In this document: piece by piece, positions 6,775 to 11,879 of the stretch
Numbering within the stretch: position 1 is the stretch's first letter
Layout: each line of letters begins with the position of its first letter
Assembly (NCBI GenBank): GCA_023399355.1
Contig: JAEWQC010000180.1
Coordinates: 1-11,879 of the forward strand
DNA: 11,879 nucleotides
Reading direction: 5' to 3'
Source: Bacillota bacterium
Lineage (GTDB): Bacteria > Bacillota > Clostridia > Acetivibrionales > DTU013
Program-made: the position numbers and the translations under genes
Notes under the pieces: generated by a model
Seen by the model: the letters and a program-made list of their open reading frames with translations, nothing else
The model's database searches: none
Told to the model about the DNA's origin: nothing

Positions 6775-7107
6775 TCAATAAATATGAACCGGTGTTCCCA
6801 CAGTCACTTTATTGTACAATTCGGCTGCATCATTATTGTACATACGGATACACCCGTGCGATACCTCTTGGCCAACAGACCATGGCTTGTTTGTTCCATG
6901 TATGCCATAAACGCCCCATGGCACACTCAATTGCATAAAATGGCCACCGAACTGGGCGCCCCATAAAGCTTTTTTTATTATTGTCCAATCGCCCATGGGC
7001 GTAGGCGTTGAAGGTTTACCAACGGCGACCGGATATCCCTTCACCAGTGTATCATTTTCGAATAATTTCAGTTTCCGGCTTTTTGTGTCGATTTCAATTC
7101 TAACCAT
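6775..7107 (-). CDS. Minimal YkuD-type L,D-transpeptidase
   Basis: This 110-residue protein consists almost entirely of one YkuD catalytic domain. Such enzymes form 3-3 cross-links in peptidoglycan or attach proteins to it through a cysteine thioester. The active-site motif SHGCIRM gives C86 with H84, and the conserved upstream His is H70 in GIHGTN. TPTPMGDW near residue 34 is also typical of the family. It has no signal peptide, LysM or membrane segment. The start is well supported by AAGGAGGTG nine bases before the ATG, and an in-frame TAA at 7131-7129 rules out a missing N-terminal extension. How it would reach the wall is therefore unclear. A strong promoter lies at 7187-7215, between it and the preceding gene. 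Confidence 0.93.
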   Translation of the reverse strand: MVRIEIDTKSRKLKLFENDTLVKGYPVAVGKPSTPTPMGDWTIIKKALWGAQFGGHFMQLSVPWGVYGIHGTNKPWSVGQEVSHGCIRMYNNDAAELYNKVTVGTPVHIY

Positions 7108-7150
7108 AAAAAAACACCTCCTTCTATTTTATTCAAATAAAAGAGATGCG

Positions 7151-7175
7151 TAACCAGAACAAGACCTTCTGGATA
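7151..7175 (-). other. Hairpin in the leader of the transpeptidase mRNA
   Basis: CCAGAA (7154-7159) and TTCTGG (7167-7172) form a perfect six-pair stem with a seven-base loop, extended by two more pairs past one mismatch. It lies between the promoter at 7187-7215 and the ribosome binding site. There is no T-run after it, so it is not an obvious terminator. A role in mRNA stability or regulation is speculative. Confidence 0.3.
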
Positions 7176-7186
7176 ACCCGATACAA

Positions 7187-7215
7187 ATTATAACATTATC
7201 TAACATTTTATTCAA
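7187..7215 (-). promoter_or_regulatory. Promoter of the L,D-transpeptidase gene
   Basis: On the minus strand TTGAAT (7215-7210) is followed after exactly 17 bases by TATAAT (7192-7187), preceded by TGT to give an extended -10. It starts five bases after the end of the upstream gene, so the transpeptidase has its own start site with a leader of about 70 bases. Confidence 0.75.
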
Positions 7216-7220
7216 ACCTT

Positions 7221-7832
7221 TCATTCCAGTTCCCGCACGTCTTCCGACTCAAGCCAGCCCATCTCCAGAGCATAGTTGAGTATATCGGCCAGACTGACAC
7301 GGTAATCTTGTGCCAGAAAAGCAGGGTTCCTCTTATAGCTCTCTATTGTTCTTTTTGAGAATTCTTTGCACCTCATTTTCTCTTCGAGTATCAGCGCCCT
7401 TAAATAAGCGGCACCGGCCAGTTCCCTGATTACATTATATCGGCGGCTTTTCGCGCTGCACACATAAAGCCTGCATATCAACGGTCTCTGCCTGTAAATC
7501 GTACATAAGTTTCCATCTGTGACATAGAAGCAATTCTGTTCTTTTTTGAAAATATATTGATCGAACTCCAGACAATGGTTCTTGGTCTTAACCAGCTTAT
7601 CTTGAATAAAATTGCTGATTGCAACTTCATCCCAGCCGCATAATCTGTTGACGCATACATTATCCATTTCCACCGACCAGGATTTTTTGCAGCAGCTTTC
7701 ATCGCATTGATCGCAGAACAGCGGTTGATTACTCAAAAAACTGTCAATTGCATCAAGCAGGTCTTGAACGGTAGTTTCGCCGGTTATTTTGTCATAATTC
7801 AGTTCACCTTTGCTATCCGCAAATAGTATCAT
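7221..7832 (-). CDS. YkgJ-type CxxCxxxCC cysteine-cluster protein
   Basis: This 203-residue cytoplasmic protein belongs to the YkgJ family, annotated as a zinc- or iron-chelating domain. Twelve cysteines are present, including C40-x2-C43-x3-C47-C48 and the hallmark C110-x3-YRQRP-x2-C120-R-x3-C125. These would bind a metal or an iron-sulfur cluster; the biochemical function of the family is not well established. The sequence beyond about residue 130 is mostly helical and typical of longer clostridial members. AGGAG lies six bases before the ATG at 7832. It is 150 bases downstream of the MATE gene on the same strand, with no strong terminator between, so co-transcription is possible. Its neighbours give no clear hint of a partner. 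Confidence 0.85.
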   Translation of the reverse strand: MILFADSKGELNYDKITGETTVQDLLDAIDSFLSNQPLFCDQCDESCCKKSWSVEMDNVCVNRLCGWDEVAISNFIQDKLVKTKNHCLEFDQYIFKKEQNCFYVTDGNLCTIYRQRPLICRLYVCSAKSRRYNVIRELAGAAYLRALILEEKMRCKEFSKRTIESYKRNPAFLAQDYRVSLADILNYALEMGWLESEDVRELE

Positions 7833-7897
7833 ATTTTGCTCCTGGTAAATAGATTAGTTTATCAAGCCTTTGGTGCACTTGGCCGGCAAATGCTCCA

Positions 7898-7933
7898 CTA
7901 TGATAACAGATAGGAGTGCAGTGATCTTTTCAT
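7898..7933 (-). CDS. Possible 11-residue leader-type ORF
   Basis: Between the MATE and YkgJ-type genes, the minus strand carries two Shine-Dalgarno-like stretches in tandem, a perfect GGAGGTGA at 7956-7949 and AAAGGAGA at 7949-7942. Nine bases after the GGAG core is ATG, beginning MKRSLHSYLLS and then TAG. It could be a leader peptide acting on the next gene, a remnant, or chance. Inverted repeats TGCACT (7874-7879) and AGTGCA (7915-7920) flank its 3' end. Confidence 0.2.
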   Translation of the reverse strand: MKRSLHSYLLS

Positions 7934-7982
7934 GCCCTGTATCTCCTTTCACCTCCGGGCTACTGCATTGCCGTCGTTCGGA

Positions 7983-9347
7983 TCAGCCCAGCCCTTCCTG
8001 CTCCAACCGGTTTCTGCCCAATTCATATGATAAAAAGAAAATAATCACCACAGCCGATAAAAGATCGGAAACGGGTCCAGCAGCCCAGATACCCATCAGT
8101 TTGAAATAATGAGGCAGTATGAACAACAACGGCACTTGAAAAAGCACTTGTTTGGACAGGCTGAGAAATATGGCCACTTTTGCCTTTCCGATCGCCTGGA
8201 AAAAGTTAGATCCAACAATTGGAAGACCTGTGAACGGCAGCATCATTAAGAAGACTCTGATAGCCGGAGTTCCTATATCAAGCATGGATTCCATCTCTGC
8301 ATTCTGACTGCTGAACATGCTCAGGATCTGTCTTGGAAACAGCTCCACAACAATGAACCCGGCCGTAGCTATACAAGTGGCAGCAATGATTGCCAGCTTC
8401 ATCGTCTTGCGGACCCTGTCATAATTTTTTGCACCGTAATTATATCCTATGATAGGCTGAGCACCTTGATTAACACCGAATATCGGCATCAGGATCAACA
8501 TGGAGATGCTGTTGATGATCCCCATGGCAGCAATGGCTACATCCCCGCCTGAAACCTTAAGGCTTTGGTTGAAGATAATAGTGATGACGCTTGAGATCAC
8601 CTGAAATATGAACGCTGACATTCCAATAGAAACGATCTGTCTGGATATGCCAATATTCAGAATGAAGTACTTCATTCTGAACTTAAGAGCGCTGTTTTTC
8701 CCAATAAAATAAGTCAGCATCCAGACAGAAGTGATCAACTGTGAAATGACAGTAGCCAAAGCCGATCCACGGATTCCCAGGTGCAGGACAAAGATGAAGA
8801 GCGGGTTTAAAGCAGTATTCAATACCGTACCCGATACCATGATGATCATAGCCATTGTCGGGTTTCCTTCGGAACGGATGATATTATTGAAGACAAATCC
8901 TATAATCTGGAACAGCGTACCTGCCAGAATAATCGTCACAAATTGTTTGGCCAGCGGCAGGACTTCCTTGCTGGCGCCGAATATTTGCAGCAGGTCCTCC
9001 TGAAAAAGAAGCCCAAACACCGTAACAATGATCGATATGATAATTGTCAGGCTGAATGCGTTTCCAAGAACATGTTCCGCTTCAGTCCTGTTATTTTGTC
9101 CAAGTTTTATGGATATGGAAACAGAGGCGCCAATACCGATCATCAAGCCAAAGGCCAGAATAATGATGGCGATCGGGAATACTACCGTAGTTGCAGTAAT
9201 TGCAAGCAAGCTTACGCCATGTCCCACAAATATCCTGTCTATAATATTATACAAAGCTGTACTTAGTAATCCTACGATTGCAGGTATGGAGAACTTTAAA
9301 AGCAATCTTCCTATGCTTGTCTCTCCCAGTTGTTTTGAACGATCCAT
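7983..9347 (-). CDS. MATE-family multidrug/cation antiporter (MepA-like)
   Basis: This 454-residue membrane protein has about twelve hydrophobic segments in two related halves, the normal size for the MATE family. Family features include the N-terminal stretch NIIDRIFVGHGVSLLAI with a membrane-embedded acidic residue, GIGASVSISIKLGQNN in the first half, and GVNQGAQPIIGYNYGAKNY opening the second half. That last motif is typical of the MepA-like branch of Gram-positive bacteria. MATE proteins export drugs or metabolites in exchange for Na+ or H+. The actual substrate cannot be read from sequence. AAAGGGG precedes the ATG by about nine bases. A palindrome at 9382-9397 overlaps the predicted promoter and suggests a repressor, but no regulator gene is adjacent; drug-responsive regulators of such pumps are often unlinked. 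Confidence 0.94.
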   Translation of the reverse strand: MDRSKQLGETSIGRLLLKFSIPAIVGLLSTALYNIIDRIFVGHGVSLLAITATTVVFPIAIIILAFGLMIGIGASVSISIKLGQNNRTEAEHVLGNAFSLTIIISIIVTVFGLLFQEDLLQIFGASKEVLPLAKQFVTIILAGTLFQIIGFVFNNIIRSEGNPTMAMIIMVSGTVLNTALNPLFIFVLHLGIRGSALATVISQLITSVWMLTYFIGKNSALKFRMKYFILNIGISRQIVSIGMSAFIFQVISSVITIIFNQSLKVSGGDVAIAAMGIINSISMLILMPIFGVNQGAQPIIGYNYGAKNYDRVRKTMKLAIIAATCIATAGFIVVELFPRQILSMFSSQNAEMESMLDIGTPAIRVFLMMLPFTGLPIVGSNFFQAIGKAKVAIFLSLSKQVLFQVPLLFILPHYFKLMGIWAAGPVSDLLSAVVIIFFLSYELGRNRLEQEGLG

Positions 9348-9381
9348 TCTATTTTCCCCTTTGGTATGTTGAACTTATTAT

Positions 9382-9397
9382 TTACATTGCAGTGTAA
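9382..9397. promoter_or_regulatory. Putative operator between the MATE gene and the small-protein gene
   Basis: TTACATTGCAGTGTAA is a 16-base palindrome in which 7 of 8 pairs match; the one exception is a T opposite G. It overlaps the predicted -10 of the MATE gene and lies 51 bases before the divergent start at 9449. The form fits a TetR- or MarR-type dimer site. It differs from the BlaI-type sites by centre and arms. Confidence 0.5.
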
Positions 9398-9419
9398 CAC
9401 AATTTAACCAATAAATGAA
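9391..9419 (-). promoter_or_regulatory. Weak promoter of the MATE gene
   Basis: On the minus strand TTCATT (9419-9414) is followed after 17 bases by TACACT (9396-9391), with a TGT before it. Each box matches only partly (3/6 and 4/6). The palindrome at 9382-9397 covers the -10. Confidence 0.35.
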
Positions 9420-9448
9420 TAGCATAATATAAAAGGACGTGAAAACAT

Positions 9449-9658
9449 ATGCCATGGCAATTGAATCTCCCCTATCTTGTTAATAAGCCCGTCGGAGTGT
9501 CTCTGGCAAACGGGCAGGGTGTCTCAGGTATATTATGCAACGTTGCAAACGGGGAAATTTATTTACTTGAATATTTGTATCATACGCAGTTTGCTACGAA
9601 GCACTACAAATTTGATGAAATACAAGACATTCTTCCCTTTCCCGGATGTTATATTTAA
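9449..9658 (+). CDS. Small conserved-looking protein of unknown function
   Basis: A 69-residue protein begins MPWQLNLPYLVNKPVGVSLA and ends PFPGCYI. The pattern PVGVSLANGQGVSGILCNV, followed by GEIYLLEYLY, suggests a short beta-barrel of the Sm/SH3-like kind. This is a fold guess from hydrophobic alternation, not a recognised family. It resembles small uncharacterised proteins common in Bacilli and Clostridia, some linked to sporulation, but nothing here proves that. An AAAGGA about 11 bases before the ATG is a usable though distant ribosome binding site, and CATAAT at 9423-9428 is a possible -10. It is divergent from the MATE gene and shares its upstream region. The 45 bases after it contain no convincing terminator. 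Confidence 0.75.
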   Translation: MPWQLNLPYLVNKPVGVSLANGQGVSGILCNVANGEIYLLEYLYHTQFATKHYKFDEIQDILPFPGCYI

Positions 9659-9728
9659 ATCCCGTTTCTTTTGCTTCAGTAAAGCTTATTAAAAGCGATA
9701 GCAATGAAACGATTTAATGACCTGTGGG

Positions 9729-9757
9729 TTGAATTCTCCGAACAATTGTTCTATTTT
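9729..9757 (+). promoter_or_regulatory. Upstream promoter (P1) containing SOS box 1
   Basis: TTGAAT (9729-9734) and TATTTT (9752-9757) are 17 bases apart. The palindrome CGAACAATTGTTC (9739-9751) fills most of the spacer. If real, transcription from here would also be blocked by LexA and would add a leader of about 85 bases to the zinc-ribbon gene. Confidence 0.35.
9739..9751. promoter_or_regulatory. LexA-type SOS box 1
   Basis: CGAACAATTGTTC contains the perfect palindrome GAACAATTGTTC and matches the Gram-positive LexA (Cheo) box CGAAC-N4-GTTC. One central base departs from the R/Y pattern CGAACRNRYGTTYC. It lies 79 bases upstream of a near-identical second site. Confidence 0.65.
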
Positions 9758-9781
9758 GGCAAGAATGAATTTATCCTGCTC

Positions 9782-9810
9782 TTTACTATTCTTACCGCAC
9801 AAACTATAAT
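9782..9810 (+). promoter_or_regulatory. Promoter (P2) of the zinc-ribbon gene
   Basis: TTTACT (9782-9787, 4/6) is followed after exactly 17 bases by a perfect TATAAT (9805-9810). The start of transcription would be at about 9817, so SOS box 2 at 9818-9830 covers the first transcribed bases, a classic repressing position. Confidence 0.65.
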
Positions 9811-9817
9811 GAAATTC

Positions 9818-9830
9818 CGAACAAATGTTC
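9818..9830. promoter_or_regulatory. LexA-type SOS box 2
   Basis: CGAACAAATGTTC fits CGAACRNRYGTTYC in all positions it covers; the next base is T where C is most common. It shares with box 1 the context CCGAACA-N2-TGTTCTA, and sits just downstream of the -10 at 9805-9810. Confidence 0.72.
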
Positions 9831-9847
9831 TAATGGAGGATACGGTT

Positions 9848-10054
9848 ATGAAACTTGAAGTGACGATCGGTTGTATTGTTTGTGGATTCTCCGACAAAAT
9901 GAATGTGGATTCCAATTTTGATTGCTCTGCTCTTGTTTGCCCAAAATGTAAAAATGAAGACTGTCTGTCAATTACCTCCGCTTCCGAGATATCTCCCGAA
10001 AACTTCAGGAAGGAAAATATACTCAAAAGGCTTCAAAGTATCCGGCTATTGTAA
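9848..10054 (+). CDS. Small zinc-ribbon protein, probably SOS-regulated
   Basis: A 68-residue protein carries two knuckles, C9-x2-C12 (CIVCG) and C31-x2-C34 (CPKCK), which together can bind one zinc ion. Extra cysteines are C26 and C39. The C-terminal third is charged and probably helical. The ATG at 9848 is chosen because GGAGGA (9835-9840) is seven bases before it. An in-frame ATG at 9704 has no ribosome binding site and would put both SOS boxes and the promoter inside the gene. I do not recognise a specific family. Zinc ribbons of this size bind nucleic acids or proteins. The promoter carries two LexA-type boxes, one at the predicted transcription start, so expression after DNA damage is likely. 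The next gene has its own promoter. Confidence 0.75.
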   Translation: MKLEVTIGCIVCGFSDKMNVDSNFDCSALVCPKCKNEDCLSITSASEISPENFRKENILKRLQSIRLL

Positions 10055-10102
10055 AAGTACGACTCTGCCTCATAGAATTTTGTTTTTTTATGTTCATCTA
10101 TT

Positions 10103-10111
10103 TGATATAAT
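10103..10111 (+). promoter_or_regulatory. Extended -10 promoter of the membrane LuxR gene
   Basis: TGATATAAT is a TGn-extended perfect -10 box. No good -35 is visible; a T-rich run (10083-10089) lies at about the right distance. The predicted leader to the ATG at 10146 is near 28 bases. Confidence 0.55.
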
Positions 10112-10145
10112 TGGAAATAAATGCAGTAGTTCGTGAGGCTTTAAT

Positions 10146-11639
10146 ATGAACTTCAAAACAATGAATGGGTCTGGCTGGCGAGGCACAACTAAACATTTTC
10201 ACCTGCTTCATCTGCGATTGTCTTTAGGTTTGTTTTTCGGATGGATGCTGTCATTTGCAATCAGTGATCCGATTCTCCCTATTCTTGAAGGCACCACAAA
10301 GATTCGTGCGTTTCCCCTCAGCCTTATTTTTTTACTATTCCATGCAGCAGGTCTCACATTAACAGGATTATTCATGGGAGACCTGTTCAAGGTACGTGTA
10401 TTCATTTTGCCTGTCGGCTTTACCTGTACCGCAGCTTATATTTGTCTCTGGTTTAGCAATCAATCAATATGGCCATTTTTAATTATCCTGATGGCATTGT
10501 CCTCTGCATTTCTGATTATGACATGGAGCAGATCCTATACTCACAATATTGAAGTAATGAATCGGGTAAAATTTATAGCCTCAGTCATTTTCATCGCCGC
10601 ACTGGTAAATTTTATAATAGGCATTATCACTGCTCACTTTCCCATATTCCTTGCATATTTTTTTAATGCGCTTCCTTTGGTCGTTTCAATCCTGTATTTC
10701 ATGAAATCAGCTTCAATTCCGGAGATGGATCATAAAGTAAACAAAAATAACCTGGTTCTGTCTCCCAGCCTGTTCATACTGTTCTGTACCCTGGTATTCG
10801 GTCTGAATATATGCGGCGGACTTCAGTATTCCATTATGGTGCCTTACTTTAACGAGAATCAGTATTTCTCGCTGTACTTCAGACAGCTCCCTTATTTTGC
10901 AGCCCTTGGGATAATGATCTTTTTGGGACACAAGGTAAATAAAATGCTGCTGGTGTACTTCAGCACTTCCTTGATAGGTTTATCCTTCATTGCATTCATC
11001 TTATTTTATTCTATAGCGGAAGTACATGGCGTTTTTGGCTATATTATTACTGAAACCCTCATTCAATTAGCCTTTGGGTTCTTCGATGTTTTTACCTGGA
11101 CTTTACTGGCAGATATCGCAATGCTCCATAAAAAAAGCAGCAGAATATTCGGCATCGGCCTGTCTGCAAATGTTCTTGCTTTATTTACAGGAGGATTCCT
11201 TGGTGTCCGCATCAAGACCGGAGGGCGCGATTCCTATGTTATCACGGCACTTATAGCAGTCACCAGCGTATTATTGACCATTATTCTGGTCCCTTTCCTG
11301 AACCGCTTGATTGAAAAGCAACTGTTTCAGCAGGTTTCTCTCAATGATGACTTTACATCCATACCAGGAAATGCAGGTACATCAGGTATAACAAAGGTGG
11401 AGGACAAAAACCTGCCTCCGTCTTTGTCTATACTCGTCAATTTACTTGAAACAGATATTTTGACACCAAGGGAAGCAGAAATTATGGCAAAGGTCCTGGA
11501 AGGACTCTCAAATAAGGCTATCGCTGCAAAGCTCGGCATCAGCGATAATACCCTGAAAACACATCTAAAGCATATATACGGTAAACTGGGCATATCAAAC
11601 AAGCGGGACCTGTTTATGCTTTATGTAGGCAGCCGTTAA
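10146..11639 (+). CDS. Membrane-bound LuxR-type transcriptional regulator with an MFS-like sensor part
   Basis: This 497-residue one-component regulator joins a polytopic membrane part to a DNA-binding tail. Residues 20-390 contain about twelve hydrophobic segments arranged like a major-facilitator transporter. A short polar linker (about 395-433) leads to a LuxR/FixJ-type helix-turn-helix (about 437-490) with the hallmark LTPREAEIMAKVLEGLSNKA, then IAAKLGISDNTLKTHL and IYGKLGISNKRDL. Transporter-like LuxR proteins of this design are known mainly from Clostridia and Eggerthella-type actinobacteria; ligands and targets are mostly unknown. GTGAGG stands seven bases before the ATG. The gene has its own extended -10 at 10103-10111 and ends before a strong terminator, so it forms a single-gene unit. 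Targets may be the adjacent membrane-protein gene at 11745, as such regulators often control neighbours, but no operator was identified. Confidence 0.92.
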   Translation: MNFKTMNGSGWRGTTKHFHLLHLRLSLGLFFGWMLSFAISDPILPILEGTTKIRAFPLSLIFLLFHAAGLTLTGLFMGDLFKVRVFILPVGFTCTAAYICLWFSNQSIWPFLIILMALSSAFLIMTWSRSYTHNIEVMNRVKFIASVIFIAALVNFIIGIITAHFPIFLAYFFNALPLVVSILYFMKSASIPEMDHKVNKNNLVLSPSLFILFCTLVFGLNICGGLQYSIMVPYFNENQYFSLYFRQLPYFAALGIMIFLGHKVNKMLLVYFSTSLIGLSFIAFILFYSIAEVHGVFGYIITETLIQLAFGFFDVFTWTLLADIAMLHKKSSRIFGIGLSANVLALFTGGFLGVRIKTGGRDSYVITALIAVTSVLLTIILVPFLNRLIEKQLFQQVSLNDDFTSIPGNAGTSGITKVEDKNLPPSLSILVNLLETDILTPREAEIMAKVLEGLSNKAIAAKLGISDNTLKTHLKHIYGKLGISNKRDLFMLYVGSR

Positions 11640-11654
11640 AATAATTGTCCCGTT

Positions 11655-11679
11655 ATCACCCTTAGGGGTGATTTTTTTT
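11655..11679 (+). terminator. Rho-independent terminator after the membrane LuxR gene
   Basis: ATCACCC (11655-11661) pairs perfectly with GGGTGAT (11666-11672) around the loop TTAG. A run of eight T (11672-11679) follows, its first T closing the stem. It lies 16 bases after the stop codon. Confidence 0.93.
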
Positions 11680-11693
11680 CGGCTGATTAATTT

Positions 11694-11699
11694 TATAAT
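11694..11699 (+). promoter_or_regulatory. Possible -10 box of the last gene
   Basis: A perfect TATAAT lies 45 bases before the ATG at 11745, downstream of the terminator, so the last gene probably starts its own transcript. No good -35 box is seen at the right distance. Confidence 0.35.
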
Positions 11700-11744
11700 C
11701 TGATTATTGAAGTTTATAAAATAAGGTATGATGGAGGTTTATTC

Positions 11745-11879
11745 ATGGGCAGGTTATCAAAAATGTTGATTCTCATTTTGTTCGTTGCAATTTTTCCGTT
11801 TCAGGGACTTTTTCCCATTCTTGGAGAAACGTTGGGTTCAACAAACGGGTATTGGGAAATGATCGGTAAGGAAGTGATC
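11745..11879 (+). CDS. Start of a secreted or membrane protein, cut by the window end
   Basis: Forty-five codons are visible, open to the end of the window. The protein begins MGRLSKMLILILFVAIFPFQ: a positively charged start followed by a hydrophobic stretch of about 14-18 residues, fitting a signal peptide or a first membrane helix. After it comes GETLGSTNGYWEMIGKEVI, which I cannot assign. GGAGG (11733-11737) lies seven bases before the ATG, giving the start good support. It follows the membrane LuxR gene and its terminator on the same strand. Confidence 0.7.
   Translation, partial: MGRLSKMLILILFVAIFPFQGLFPILGETLGSTNGYWEMIGKEVI

Noticed and set aside
6630..6966. Overlapping plus-strand open frames opposite the transpeptidase gene and its downstream gap
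   Set aside because: They run antisense to the conserved catalytic region, contain many His and Cys residues in random order and lack initiation signals.
7716..7727. GAACAGCGGTTG as a further LexA box
   Set aside because: The right arm is GTTG rather than GTTC, and it lies inside the YkgJ-type coding region.
7854..7985. Stop-codon read-through of the MATE gene (42 open codons after TGA)
   Set aside because: The MATE protein is already of full family length, and an open stretch of this size is not rare by chance; no read-through signal is evident.
9263..9269. AGTAATC as another BlaI-type operator
   Set aside because: Only one half-site is present, inside the MATE coding sequence, with no matching second arm.
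8731..9372. Plus-strand open frames opposite the MATE gene
   Set aside because: Shadows of the conserved membrane protein on the other strand.
9704..9847. Longer start (ATG at 9704) for the zinc-ribbon protein
   Set aside because: No ribosome binding site, and the extension would contain the promoter and both SOS boxes; the ATG at 9848 has GGAGGA seven bases upstream.
1..11879. CRISPR array, tRNA, rRNA, insertion sequence or prophage
   Set aside because: No regularly spaced repeats, no recognisable RNA-gene sequence and no transposase, integrase or phage gene were seen in the window.

Overview
The window looks like chromosomal DNA of a low- to mid-GC Gram-positive anaerobe, most likely a member of the Clostridia. 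The support is strong GGAGG-type ribosome binding sites, TTGACA/TATAAT promoters, S-layer homology (SLH) and BlaI/BlaR1-type proteins, CGAAC-N4-GTTC SOS boxes, a YkuD transpeptidase and a membrane-anchored LuxR regulator. This is inferred from gene content; no species can be named. There are eleven genes with good support, two of them cut by the window edges. I see no rRNA, tRNA, insertion sequence or CRISPR array.

Left part (1-5190, + strand). The 3' three-quarters of a polyphosphate kinase gene runs to 1566. It is followed by a regulatory cluster: a BlaI/MecI-type repressor (1669-2043), a BlaR1-like M56 membrane metalloprotease (2055-3515) and a secreted SLH protein (3639-4928). A perfect inverted repeat, GATTACT-NN-AGTAATC, lies in front of the repressor gene (1631-1646). 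The same repeat recurs in front of the SLH gene (3553-3568), with a degenerate second copy at 3581-3596. This suggests a closed circuit in which the protease senses an envelope signal, inactivates the repressor, and thereby induces itself and a cell-surface protein instead of a beta-lactamase. The SLH reading frame stops at 4928, but a coding-like frame continues to 5115. Loss of one G at 4908-4910 would join the two.

Middle part (5153-9419, - strand). Reading right to left this holds a MATE exporter, a CxxCxxxCC (YkgJ-type) metal-binding protein, a minimal L,D-transpeptidase domain and a GH1 beta-glucosidase, which ends at a hairpin terminator at 5190-5153. At least three of these four have their own recognisable promoter or operator-like palindrome, so they are probably not one tight operon.

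Right part (9449-11879, + strand). A 69-residue small protein is followed by a 68-residue zinc-ribbon protein (9848-10054). The zinc-ribbon gene's upstream region carries two LexA-type boxes, one of them overlapping the predicted transcription start, so it is a good candidate for an uncharacterised SOS gene. Next is a 497-residue membrane protein with a C-terminal LuxR DNA-binding domain, a strong terminator (11655-11679), and the start of another membrane or secreted protein that runs off the window.

The two signals most worth following are the BlaI/M56/SLH operator circuit and the double SOS box in front of the zinc-ribbon gene.
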